64,000 nucleotides of DNA from Glandiceps talaboti. Its lineage: Eukaryota > Hemichordata > Enteropneusta > Spengelidae. This document shows, one piece after another, positions 24,837-38,230 of this stretch. Each line of letters opens with the position of its first letter. Within the stretch, counting starts at the first letter, position 1. Position numbers and translations under genes: made by a program. Under the pieces are notes generated by a model that had not been told where the DNA came from, did not search any database, and saw nothing but the letters and a program-made list of their open reading frames with translations. The DNA lies in assembly GCF_964340395.1 (NCBI RefSeq), contig NC_135556.1, positions 17,387,642 through 17,451,641 of the forward strand, given 5' to 3'.

Positions 24837-25565
24837 CGTCACCTGCGACTATGAATTCATTTTTGAATGTCTAAAAATGCTGTTGCATTTTAAAATAAAA
24901 TCACTTCCGCGTTATACTGTTGAGCGTAGTATCATGCACCTCTCTGATCTGCAACGCGGTTGTTTACATGTCAGCCTTAACTTTATCATCCAATCAGAGT
25001 GCGCGTTTGCTCAGTAGTATGACGTAATGTTTACTATTTGCATATCACTCAGCGATATATTCAAACTTATAACCATCAGCTGAAAAATGAGTGCGTCTTT
25101 GTTTTGCGTACTGTATTCCATTAAATGTACATAGATGTTCGTGATATGCTTTGTTGTTCTAGTTAAGCAAAAATTACACCCTCTGTGGTGGTAATTTTCA
25201 TATCCTTCATAAATTTAGGAATTCATGTTTACGATCGCGTGACGACCGTGCGTTCGCCGTCACTGGACTTTCACGGTTGTGTGTGGAATTTTTGACTATT
25301 TCCCTGTGACATGAAAAGTACAGTTCAAAGACTTGTTACAATGTATACAACGGTGATATTTTGTTCAATTGACAACAAATTTGACACTGGAAATGCTGGT
25401 TATAGCTCGATCTCTAGTTGTCTGCTAGATTTATTTACAAGGGGACGTGCAGTGATCACGTGATACAACAAGCAAAAATACGGCTGTTGGTGAAAAATAC
25501 GCCTGTGTATCTGCAGGGCTCTCGACCAATCAGAATGCAAGATTGGTGACAGGTGACGTATAAAT
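24832..25565. mobile_element. MITE-like element with TTATACGTCACCTG inverted ends
   Basis: TTATACGTCACCTG at 24832-24845 recurs inverted (CAGGTGACGTATAA) at about 25552-25565. Reading the outermost TA as target site leaves TACGTCACCTG ends, compatible with a Tc1/mariner-type TA duplication, but this is inference. A related 3' end occurs at 37925-38061. The interior has CpG-containing stretches (near 25230-25275) and no transposase. The left end overlaps the hairpin arm ending at 24836, so the two may be one composite element. Confidence 0.6.
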
Positions 25566-26000
25566 ATCTTTACACAACATTTATAGCTGCAGGGAATGTA
25601 GCATCCACTCTTATTGTTTGAATAAATCATAAAGCGTCAGTATAAATATTTTGTTTTGACATTAACATCGGGATGGTATCCCCTGTTCTGGTTGTGGCCC
25701 ACGCCGAAAGTTGATATATTTGTGGGGAAATGAAGGATTTCCAAAGTATATTTCCAAAGCTGCATATTTTTTCCCACTGTTTACACAAAACCATTGTCTA
25801 AGAGCGACAGTATCGTTGTTCTTGACACTGAAGTGTGGCCACGTCACAGCAGATCATGTACTAGTCCTGCTTGCATACTGAGTAATCCGGGACTCGATTC
25901 TGACAATTGTCCCTCCTATCTTCGTCCTGCAAAGAGCCAGCCGTAAAACACGGGCTTACTAAAAATGCCGGTATAACTAAGGAATAAAATCGCCCAGTGG
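25566..26000. other. No gene recognised; weak outer inverted repeat begins at ~25852
   Basis: A short inverted match (TAGTCCTGCTT near 25861 versus AAGCAGGACTA near 26465) brackets the next element. A 61-codon minus-strand frame (25662-25847) has no recognised domain. Confidence 0.35.
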
Positions 26001-26329
26001 TCAAATATTAGCAATAAATCGATTATTTAGTCTGTTCATCTTGACTGCAAAAATTCCACTGCGGGTTACCAAAACTCTTGAAATCGGAACTTTTCAAGTT
26101 CTACCGTAAATTGAATCACAGCTCTTTCGTACGTCGGCGCAAGTGTCTCTGGGTAATTATTCATCTCACTCAACGATATCAAATATGGTGGTGTTAACGA
26201 GGGTTTTTTGAATGTTGCAATTCGAACTTGAAAAGGTCCGATTTCGACGCTTTTTGTGATCTGAGCAGGGAATGCTACCGTCAAAGGAATGGAAAAGGTG
26301 TAGATATTCGATCGATTGCTAATATTTGA
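26001..26329. mobile_element. MITE-like element, 15-bp perfect inverted ends
   Basis: TCAAATATTAGCAAT at 26001-26015 is exactly inverted as ATTGCTAATATTTGA at 26315-26329. The 300-bp interior includes most of a 92-codon minus-strand frame whose composition looks protein-like, but I recognise no family, and its coincidence with the element argues against a host gene. Confidence 0.6.
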
Positions 26330-28175
26330 TCTTTGGGTAGGCAATTCTCTTGCAATTGGTGCGCATACATTTTGCTTTCGGTGTCGTAATACGCCTTGTA
26401 CATTGCTCTTTGCATGACGGTGTTTACAGTCAAGTCAGTAATATAGACTCATGCACCGTTGGTAAGCAGGACTAATCATGTACATACATCCTGCTACAAA
26501 ACCTAGTATAACGTCAGACTCTACACAGATAAATTTAACTCATCACTGTACATAATAAACAACATTATATTCTGTTTCTGCACTTTATTAGTAAATGGTA
26601 TCGAGCAGGTTAGAAGGATATAAAAAATTAATAATTGAACAGATATTCAAATGCAGGGTCCAATTGATAATTTTCTTTTCAATTTTGTTTTCCCTGAGGA
26701 AGGGTAATGAAATCGGATAATGTATAACCGGGGAATACTGTGCAGAATCTGCGAAGATAGTGCTCGTTTGACCCTAAGTTATTAGTTGAGGATGTTTGTT
26801 GAGCATGTTAAGTAGATAAATTCTACCCGACTTCTCAAGGCACTGTACTGGGTTCCCTAACGTAAGCAAAACACTGATTTTAACGACTTCCTATTGAGAC
26901 TTCAGTGAATGTTATAAATTAATTTACTATCCACCTCAACATCAAGCAGTTAAAGCCCCTGTAGGCAATTGATATATCAAGCCGATTTTATAAAGGTACA
27001 AAATATAGAGGTGTGGCATGACCTATCCAACTGAAATCGTTATGCGCCCACATAAAAGGACTCCCTGCAAACTCCCAATAGATATGGCACTGTGTGCTAC
27101 GTATAAGGCAGTTAAAAGCTCTCGCTAACATGAGATATCACAAAAACTCTGATGTAGCTATGGCATTTAACTGTACAGCTAGAGTCTTTATTCACTTCTA
27201 GTACCCCCCCCCCCCCTTCAACCTTTCCTGCAAACTCACGTCTGACGGAAAAGAAACTTTAAGATAATACAGTAAGAAGCTTAAGAGATAACGTAATTGA
27301 TGCAGATTCAAAATTCATTAGGAATATCATTTTTGGCTATTAGTCTTGTAGTAGGTTATATGTATCTCTAAAATGCTTATAGATACCATAATATTAAGTA
27401 CTTATTATTATTAAAACGAAGTGGTCTTCAGAAATTAATGTAACCGAAACCGTCAACCATGTTTTCATACTTGCACAGTCAGTTTGTTGACCGAATTCTG
27501 AAACAAATGGTGTTGAGTGTTAATGAGCTGATGATGTGACTATTCATGTAATTTGTATTTTTAGATGTTGGAGATGCAGACGAGATATAATTATATAATT
27601 AGGTAGGCATCGTCTCTTGTACAAAACATTTGCTCGACATAGTGACGTATAAATGACTAGAGGTATCAGCTGTGTGTGACGTCATAAGGACCGGTCGACC
27701 CCCTCTAGATAAAATTAACCCAACATCTTTAATTAACTATGGGAGCGATGTGTCTATCCCTTTCCATGAGCCATTTCCCTTCCCTTGGTCACTGAAAGAA
27801 AAACAACCGTCATGCGCAATGCTAATCATGTATATAATGGAAAGTGTATAATGGAAAGAATCCAACAATCTTATTTAAAACTAGGTGACAAATCTCTGCC
27901 TGGGACGTATGGACAATCTTTATAACGCAGTGGCGACTATTGTCACAGTGTGGTTTATATACAAGTAACAAAAGCAGAAACGTAAAATCCTAATCCGTAG
28001 ATCTTTGAGGTGCACCTACACATCACAGTTCCTGACATCTATTACCGCAAATGGTTTAGAAAAATATTTCAAATGGCTGTACGTTTTATCAATGTGTAAA
28101 TAAACTGCTTATCGAAAATTCAATTTTCAAAGAATTGCATTGTGTATACCCCATCTGTGTTGGTAGACCATATTT
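26330..28175. other. Intergenic, no feature recognised
   Basis: AT-rich sequence with one homopolymer run (C)n at about 27204-27217. No splice-bounded coding frame or RNA gene was seen. Confidence 0.4.
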
Positions 28176-28312
28176 ATTCAATTAAACTTTTGTTCCAAAC
28201 ACAACTTGAAAAATTTATCTGAAATTGTCGACTGCACACCTCAGTCTTTGTCAACAGATTGACCCACTATTCAGTACACGTGACCTTACGGACACGCGAG
28301 CCTAACAAGGGG
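28176..28312 (-). repeat. Left inverted arm of the Penelope-like element
   Basis: Inverse of 29925-30059, roughly 85-90% identical by eye. Matched blocks: TTTGTTCCAAACACA, CTTGAAAAATTTA, CAGTCTTTGTCAACAGA, TGACCCACTATTCAGTACAC, ACACGCGAGCCTAA. Confidence 0.85.
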
Positions 28313-28318
28313 TCATAG

Positions 28319-29933
28319 GTGCCTGGAAGTTTAAAGGAAGAACAGCTAGCTTTCAAAGATCTGAAGCAGGACGATGACATCCAGATCTTACCTGCATATA
28401 AGGGGGGGGGGGCGTACTGTAGTAGTTCTGAATACAGTGGACTAGTGACAGCGCTACTTTATCTCAAACTGGGCAAGAGGGACCCTACGACCAAGTACAA
28501 GAAAGAGCTGGTTTCAGTATTACAACAACTGGAAGAGGGTGGGTTAAACAGAGTCCAATACGGACAACTGTACCCTACTTCAAAGACTCCTCCCAAGTGT
28601 TATAGGCAACCAAATGTTCATAAACAGACTATTCCTCTTCGACCCATCGTCAGTAGTGTAGGCTCCATAACGAACAGCTGTGCAACATTTCTGGCTGGTA
28701 TTCTATATCCACTGGTTGGCAAGTCTATTCATCAAGTCATCAATTCCCAACAATTTGTAGGTGCCATCAGGAAGGAAAAGGTCGACCTTGATGAGGAGTA
28801 ACTGCTTTCTTCACCTCAGTACCAATTGACAAAACATTGGATGTGATACTACGCAGACTACAAGAGGACACCACCCTTAGTCAGCGAACCAGTTTGTCAC
28901 TCTACCCAGACAAATGGTTAAGTTACTTAATGTGTGTCTGAAGTGTACTTTATATAATACTGTGTATGTGATGGAGTGTTTTACCAGCAAATCCATGGTG
29001 CAGCCATGGGGTCACCTGTTTTCCACCATAGTTTGTAATCTGTACATGGAACAATTAGAACAACGTGCCATAGAAACAGCTCCCATCCTTCGTTATGGTG
29101 GTACAGATACGTGGATGATACATACACAAAACTTAAGAAATGCCACTCACAAGATCTTAAGACAGTCTTGACCCAGACAAGTTCACCACCGAAGATGAGC
29201 AGGGCAGGTCATTGGCTTTCCTAGACTCGCTCACAGTGATTCAGGATGATGTCTCTTTAAAAATCAAAATCTACCCCAAACCCATACAGACCAGTACCTC
29301 AATTTTGATTCCAACCACCCACTACAGCACAAACTAGGTGTGATCCGGACGCCTCATCAGATACCAGATACGGTGATCACCTATAACTCAGATCGCCAAG
29401 AAGAAAAGACCCACATTAACCAGGCACTGTATAGGTGTAGGTACCCGAAGTGGACAGTAGATAATGTCACAGTATACGTAGTAGTCATACAACTTCAGAA
29501 GCCTAAAACCAACCGTAAGAAGGAACAACCTAGTAATGGATCAGTGGTCCTACCTTACTTCAAGGACACTTCAGAGGCATTAAAAAGGATCTTTGCTACT
29601 AACGGTATAAATACCTGCATTAAGCCCAGAAAAACCTTGCGGCAATTATTGGTGTCCCCAAAGGACAAGACAAAAAAGGAAAATGTGTGTGAAGTGATCT
29701 ATGGAATTCCTTGCCAGGGCCAGACCGACACAGGCCAATGTCAAGAATCATACATAGGGGAGACAGAGAGATCACTCAAAACTAGATTTTTGGAGCATAG
29801 AAGAACTAGTTCCAGCACATCAGAAGTCCCCCCCCCCCAGCACATCCACATCGAATCACCAGGACATTTCGTCGACATAAACAATGTAAATATCCTTGGG
29901 GATAACTTCCAGGCACCTATGGCCCCTTATTAG
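28319..29933 (+). pseudogene. Broken Penelope-like reverse transcriptase with GIY-YIG endonuclease domain
   Basis: Several frame fragments in order. 28319-28801 has the early RT region: LPAYKGG, a decayed PADKG-type motif; YRQPNVHKQTIPLRPIVSS; and ILYPLVGKS-HQVINSQQFV. A stop at 28799-28801 is followed in another frame by FTSVPIDKTLDVILRRL (28811-28861), where the catalytic Asp expected just before it is missing. QQIHGAAMGSP and IVCNLYMEQLEQRA follow in different frames around 28990-29075. The YxDD position reads RYGGTDTW, so the catalytic pair is lost. 29340-29933 is the C-terminal part: HINQALYRCRYPKWTVDNV, then a GIY-YIG domain (~29691-29815) with VIYGIPC, ESYIGETERSLKTRFLEHRR. Multiple frameshifts and lost catalytic residues mean it is inactive. 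5'-truncated relative to full PLEs. Confidence 0.85.
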
Positions 29934-30059
29934 GCTCGCGTGTTCGTATGGTCACGTGTACTGAATAGTGGGTCACTCTGTTGACAAAGACTGAAGTGTG
30001 CAGTGGAAAATGTCAGGTAAATTTTTCAAGCTGTGTTTGGAACAAAAACTAAATTGAAT
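29925..30059 (+). repeat. Right arm (native 3' end) of the Penelope-like element
   Basis: Inverse partner of 28176-28312. It overlaps the last codons of the coding region and its TAG at 29931-29933. Confidence 0.85.
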
Positions 30060-30764
30060 CCTCACCCATATAACTATTATTGCACATTTTGAATTACAGC
30101 ATAAATGGTAATGTCAAGGGTGCATTTACCATTGTATAGAGTAATTTTTCTTTTTGTAAGCTTGCTTAAGCGCTTGTAGATCATTCTTTTACACGATTAT
30201 TAGGATTTATTGCCAGTACCAGTTATTTCTACTGCCATTTTTCAAATTCAGAAACTAGGTGAGGATGATAAAGTTCATAAAAGATCCCATATCAAATCTA
30301 CTTCTTGCTGCAGAATAGCTTACCTCTGTGGTGGGCCCATTCGTCACTCCGTATACTCCAAGCAGATAATTGACCATTTAAATTTCTTTACCAGAATCAA
30401 GTTTTAACTTGTCCAGCTTCCATAAATTTGTTAACGAATATAACTCCAAATAAATACTAGTAATCTTTATTAAACGACTAAGGTGTAAATTCACATCGCA
30501 TTTGGCATTTGTTTATCGAACATGAACAAGGTCCACCAAAGATGTCTGACACTAGAACCATACTCGTAATGTGTAGAGTTGTATATTAAGAGTGTTCATG
30601 TATGAAGCATTTGTTTTCTGACAAATGTCTTATAGACAACTATTACCAAAGATGTCTAGCTGGACGTAGAGAATGTGGAACATAGCAGTGGGTGGTTTTA
30701 TGATTTGTTATGTAGTTTATTATTTGTTATGTATAATTACTTCGTGAGTGTCTGCAGTGTCAAA
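30060..30764. other. No feature recognised between two retroelements
   Basis: Short inverted match TGGTAATG...CATTTACCA near 30106-30133. Open frames of 65-105 codons have no known domain before the LINE begins. Confidence 0.4.
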
Positions 30765-30794
30765 CATCTGTACCCACGTCTATTTATCATAAAA

Positions 30795-32316
30795 TATCAT
30801 AAGAATAAAGACCAACTGAGAGAAGTGCAGAAAGAAATAAAACGTGTCATAAAGATTGAGAAGGAGAAATATAAGCGGAAAGTAGAGGAAAAGTTTATTG
30901 GAAATGATATGAGACGTGTGTGGGCTTCAATGAAACTAATGAGTGGTTATACCAGGAAATTTGAACTCTTCTGTACCAAAGACATCACTTGACTATGTGA
31001 ACGATCTCAATTGTTTCTATAATAGGTTTGACTGTCATGATTTTAGTCAAGAACTTACAGACTTGAAGACTATATGTAATAATTGTGCATCGGTTTTTAT
31101 TGTCCCAGTCCCTAAGAAGAGCACTGTGACGTGCATGAATGACCTACGTCCTGTTGCTCTAACGTCAGCTCTTATGAAGGTGTGCGAACGCATTGTCCTT
31201 AAACAACTGAATTCCCTGGTGTCAAATTTCACAGATCCTCTACAGTTTGCATACAGACAAAACAGAAGTACTGATGATGCTGTCCTATTTGCATTGCATA
31301 GGATCTATTCACATTTAGATAAGGCAGGTAACTCAGTCCGTATAATGTTTTTTGATTTTTCAAGCGCATTCAATACCATCCAACCACATCTGCTGGGTAG
31401 GAAATTAATGTGAATGAATATACCAGCTTCTATGATTACACGGGTTATCGATTATCTCACGAATAGGGCCCAATATGTTAGATTTCATTCACTGACATCA
31501 AATGATATTAATTCAAGTACAGGAGCCCCACAGGGTACAGTATTAGCACCTTTTCTGTTCACATTATACACAGCCGATCATAGATCTTCAGTGCAAACAT
31601 GCCCTCTAATCAAATTTGCTGATGACTCTGCCATGATTGGGTTACTAGATGATGATGTTGACGACATCAACTACCTTCATCAAATTGATCGCTTTGTTGC
31701 ATATTGTGACCAAAACCACCTAATATTAAATGTTGCTAAGACCAAGGAAATGGTAATTGATTTTCGCAAAAGGCGGGGTGATCCCAGCTTAGTCTCGATT
31801 AAGGGTGTTGAGGTAGCCAGAGTTGACAATTATCAGTACTTGGGGCTTGGCTTAGACTGTAAACTAAATTGGCAACACCATATTGATATTCTTTCCAAGA
31901 AGCTTAACTCTAGGTTGTACTGTTTAAGAAAGTTGCGGTCTTTTAATGTTAATCAGGATATACTTTCATTGTTTTATGGAGCTGTCATAAATAGTGTTAT
32001 AAGTTACTGCATTGTTTGCTGGGGTGGAAATATTACACAACAAAATAAGAGGAGGTTGGATAAATTGATCAGTAAAGCAGGAAATGTCATTGGAAAGAAA
32101 CAACTTAAGGCAGACGAAGTCTTACACGAGCGGATGACAGACAAGGTGTTGCCCATAATGAGGGATGAAACAAACCCACTGAGACAAGAAATCAATGTCA
32201 GGAGAATTGATAGGAGTGGTAGATTTAGACAGTTAGCTTCTCGTACTACCCGTTATCATAATTCATTTATACCTCAAGCCATCACACTCCTTAACAAAAC
32301 TTTTAATAGAAACTAA
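30795..32316 (+). pseudogene. Broken LINE reverse transcriptase (ORF2 remnant)
   Basis: Three fragments. 30795-30992: pre-RT segment with EKEKYKRKVEEKF and DMRRVWASMKLMSGY. 30943-31413, in another frame: VPVPKKS, NDLRPVALTSALMKVCERIV, DPLQFAYRQNRSTDDAV and motif A FFDFSSAFNTI, ending at a TGA (31411-31413). 31414-32316: motif B SSTGAPQGTVLAPFLFTLY, motif C KFADDS with both Asp retained, then KTKEMVIDFRK, YQYLGLGLDCKLNW, LRKLRSF and a C-terminal CWGGN block. An internal deletion is evident before VPVPKKS, where the usual segment leading into RT is missing. The C-terminal 300 codons are still open, so decay is moderate. Clade assignment from the YLG and FRK signatures is tentative. Confidence 0.85.
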
Positions 32317-32481
32317 TGTATCGGTCTGTATTGTTAATGTATATTTATATTTCTTTCAATTGCTACACATATTGTTTTAGATTATGTTATTCATAACAAC
32401 ACTGTAATACATGTACATTTTACTGTTTTTGATAATCTTTCGTAGCAGATAACCCAATTACCCTAAAAGGGACTCAATAAA

Positions 32482-32485
32482 GTGT

Positions 32486-32516
<31 letters not shown>
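32482..32516 (+). repeat. (TATCT)n tail of the LINE
   Basis: Six to seven TATCT units directly after AATAAAGTGT at the element's 3' end. Microsatellite tails are typical of L2/CR1-type elements, which lack poly(A). Confidence 0.88.
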
Positions 32517-34731
<2,215 letters not shown>

Positions 34732-34870
34732 TTTCAAAATGTTTTGCTTACGGTAAAATACATTGCCTGCCACCTCAAAAACTAATTCGGAAATTTAGTT
34801 AATCCTCTATAATGATTCTTTAAAAAAAATCATATATAAATCTTACCGCTTCAAACCATACATATCAAAA

Positions 34871-34901
34871 TTTTTCAAATATTTGACAAATATTTGAAAA
34901 A
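34871..34901. repeat. 31-bp perfect palindrome
   Basis: TTTTTCAAATATTTG and its exact inverse separated by a single A. AT-rich cruciform candidate; no role assigned. Confidence 0.85.
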
Positions 34902-35603
34902 GCATGTGCATGATACAAATACAAGTATATCGTACACGTGTAGGTACAGACTATTGTAGAAACGCTAGTAACGGTAGATAACAAGTTTAACAAATGCTGA
35001 ATGTATTGTCCTGTCTTTTATGAGCACTTCAGCACACGCACATGAGGAAGGTAAAATGATTACATGTATTACAATGAACTTTATATTTCCCTGATAAATT
35101 TTTTTCAACGATATCTATAGAATATACTTTATCCTCATTTATTACACATTAATAAACATCCTTCTAGAATCTGTTATTGGTCAGAATTGAGCCACTTGAC
35201 CTGGCCTCAAAATACTAGTATCCACACGCGATCAGAGACTATACAGTATACTCACTACGCGCGCGGAGTCCATTGCCCGCTTGCGTCGTTCTGTTATGTG
35301 CAAGACCCGGTATAAATGTCGAAATGCCCATGCACTTAATCTAATTGTATTGACGTGTTCACAAATATAGTAAATACAGCTCAAATAGAAGTTGACTCTA
35401 ATATGTCTAATTTAATACGATAACGAATAGGTGTAAGGTGCTAGTGGCGCATGACACGCTTAAGTAAAGGATGAACTTACGACGGATCGTACAAGATTAA
35501 TTGATGTTGTATAACAGCATCAAAGAAGAAACACATGTCACTCTAATGTGATGGTAGAATGGTAATGGAAGTAACTAATACTTATGGTGTGTATATATAT
35601 ATA
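34902..35603. other. No feature recognised; CpG-containing patch near 35225-35300
   Basis: The patch around 35260-35290 (ACGCGCGCGG) is richer in CpG than its surroundings, but there is no adjacent gene. Confidence 0.35.
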
Positions 35604-35938
35604 TACTTTAATGTTTAGAGTATCCAGTTGGAAATCTGCAGGTTCGGGTCTAGTCACTGCCGCCATTTGTTTCTGAATGGCTAAAGTCCTTGGGCAAGAT
35701 TTGAACCACGATTGTGTGCCAGTCACCCTAGTTGTATAATTAGGGACCTGAGAGGATAAAGGTTACCATGTGAATGTTTTAACCCTATGCGCACAGACGC
35801 TGCAAGGGATTGATTGTATAGCATCACCAGGGAGTTGAGGAAGTACAAAGGGCCTTGCCGCTATAGATCTTTGTCAGGGCTAATGGGCTTTGTGTAGACA
35901 GTGACAGAAATTGCTGTATAAAACACATTATTGTTATA
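35604..35938 (+). mobile_element. tRNA-derived SINE, copy 2
   Basis: Diverged copy of the element at 17386-17717 in opposite orientation. Shared blocks: AATCTGCAGGTTCGGGTCT (B-box region), TGGCTAAAGTCCTTGGGCAA, GATTTGAACCACGA, TAATTAGGGACCTG and GGGAGTTGAGGAAGTA. The 3' AAAGCGCTTTGAGC block is eroded. The head abuts a short (TA)n run at 35589-35604. Confidence 0.8.
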
Positions 35939-37924
35939 GTTTTAATTTAGTATTTAAAAAGATGAAGTTAATTTCAACATGAGAAATGATGCACGATATG
36001 GAAGTTGCCACAATACTTTTGAACATGACAGACGCATTGAAGTGAATGTAGTTATTTTGAATTAGATTCTACTCGGCGACGAGTCGTATTTGTGTCGTTT
36101 TAATTTGACAGGTCGTGTCAAATTTAATTGTCTATCGACTTTAATATTAGTTAATGCAATAAATTGGAATAAGCGTTAAATTTGTCATGTACCTAACTTA
36201 ATAATTAGATTACCTTTATTCCTGGCCTAACATAAACAATAATCGTCATTCTCGGATGCCGTGCGTCCCGTACACTGAAGGCAAGGCCTGTGTGATGAGA
36301 CATAAGAGTCTATGTCGGAAGGAGTTTTCAAAATGTGATATATTAGTATTAAATGAACAAGGAACACCCAATCTGATACGAATAATTTCATTCAAAGGTT
36401 GTATACAAACAGGAAAATTGAAACTGGACATTCAAGAAATGAATCTTTTTTGTAGAAATATTTGACGCAAGATGTACTTCATACGCTGTCATTGCTCATC
36501 ATATAACAGTCGCAATGAATGCCCAGTGTAATAAAAATACTTCAATATTACAATTATTGCCCATCCTTGGTCTAACGCTCGACTAAACTTCGTATTGGGT
36601 TTCATCATTATCTCCGTAAAATTGCTAATCTGCCAGTTTTCTTTTGATTTGATAGTATGTAGAATAATTAAAACTAAACTATAATCCAAGAGTTACAGTG
36701 CTTGCTCTGATTTGACCGATTTAGAGTGCGTTTGTCGTCTAGATGTCTGTTGGTAAATCCTAAATAAATTGATTTAGTTTTCATGCAGACTACAAAACGC
36801 AAACGACATCTAAGAAGGTAACATGGATCCTTAGAGTCACAATGACAGTCTCCTGAATCAAGGACACAGTACATTGCACGGTACAAATTTAATACAATAG
36901 CGCGAAGTAACTCTTCTATTTTAACTCCTCTGTTGAGCACAATGGACTCTCATCAAAAGTCCACAATACATAGCATGTATGTGTCTTATCAAAATAAATA
37001 TGTTTATATCCCTAGCAAACTAATACAGAAATGACAAGTCTATGATGTTTTGTATGTACTGTTGAAATGTGTAGTAATAGAACTTGCGTCATATTCTTAT
37101 TGAGGTTAGTGGTCGGACAATAACGCTGATTCTATGTTACCCCATTAATAGTCAAATGCCCTTAAAACTCAACTATTGATGCATTAAAAACAAAGACATT
37201 GATTGACTACATCGATTTCTCAGGTGTGCAGTCACTGTTCAATATTCCCTCTTACTGTATTCATTCACTTGAATTCACCACATATCTTGTCCGATTATTT
37301 TAGTGACAAAAAACATTCTACGAGACTCTGTCATCGTCAACATTTTTACCCGTACCATGCGAGAACGAATTCTGGTCAGTTTGCTATATCATTCGTAGGT
37401 GCAAACATGACATTCCTGTTCAAATCAGAGCGTAAACTTCTCCCCATCTTTGAAATCTTTGAAACAATATTTAATAGTCTAAAAACAGTACAAGTGATTA
37501 AATTGTAAACGTAGAGAGGTATAGACTTTTCGTTTGTTGTGTATACTTTTCATGTATTAAAAAAAAGACTTTAATTTTGTGTGTACATTTATTTTCTAGT
37601 TATGCATGTATTTCCGTCTCATCGATGACCGCGAACCCTCTCTTTGGTACCATTCACAATGTACAATGCCAGGGGTCAGGCTAGGCTAGCTGTAGGGTAT
37701 TTCTTGACTCCCCATTTACCCTTCTCTCTTTTGTTTTTTTTGGTCCCATTATTTTGTAATCATTTATACATACCTGCACCCTAAATGGCTGTAATTTTGA
37801 TATATTTGTTTTTCAATGTTTACCTGTCCATGATCTCATGATGAGCACAGTTAATCGTCTACGCACATTTGCCGTTCTGAGGTTGGATTTCTGATGTTTT
37901 CCACATGACATGAACCATACAACT
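35939..37924. other. Intergenic, 3' side of gene B; no feature recognised
   Basis: AT-rich; includes frames up to 101 codons (37203-37508) without known domains. Confidence 0.4.
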
Positions 37925-38061
37925 CAAGTTCAAATTCAATGGAAATTGCAGTGACCACATACACGCACGTATGCGTGATATAACAAAAGTAGGATGTTTT
38001 GGTGAAAAATTAATGTGGCATATCTGGTGAACTCATGATTGGGGACAGGTGACGTATAAGA
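37925..38061. mobile_element. Partial relative of the TTATACGTCACCTG MITE
   Basis: Ends CAGGTGACGTATAA at about 38048-38061, and shares CAGTGA-CAC, TGATA-AACAA and TTGGTGAAAAAT blocks in the same order as 25449-25565. The opposite end was not located, so the left limit is approximate. Confidence 0.5.
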
Positions 38062-38230
38062 TAAAAATAGTAATGCAAACTGTTTCATAGAAATACAAAA
38101 GAAGGTAAAGAAAAATACCACATGAAAAGTATATTATCATAATTATTAACAAACACTCTTTTGTGATGAGTAACATCTCGGCATCAAAAAACATGTTGAA
38201 AACCAGGATATTGGATATCTTCACTACGGA
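38062..38230. other. Probable start of gene B 3' UTR
   Basis: Lies directly beyond the gene B stop on the minus strand. No polyadenylation signal assigned. Confidence 0.35.

Larger units (their letters stand above)
28176..30059 (+). mobile_element. Penelope-like retroelement, decayed, flanked by inverted arms
   Basis: A 1.88 kb unit: left arm 28176-28312, broken RT to GIY-YIG coding region 28319-29933, right arm 29925-30059. PLEs often carry terminal repeats of their own sequence, direct or inverted. Here the right arm is the natural 3' end, just past the coding region, and the left arm is an inverted copy of it joined to a 5'-truncated body. This orientation is consistent with the complex inverted insertions described for PLEs. 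Confidence 0.82.
30765..32516 (+). mobile_element. CR1/L2-group-like non-LTR retrotransposon, 5'-truncated, with (TATCT)n tail
   Basis: Contains a broken RT coding region (about 30795-32316), a ~165-bp 3' UTR and a terminal pentanucleotide tail (TTATC)n at 32482-32516. Recognisable similarity starts part-way through the pre-RT region, as expected from incomplete reverse transcription. The exact 5' junction and any target-site duplication could not be fixed. Confidence 0.85.

Noticed and set aside
25400-25847. Two short minus-strand frames as exons of an unknown gene
   Set aside because: The first lies within the MITE-like element, the second shows no domain; a TTTGCAG acceptor-like site near 25930 alone is not enough.
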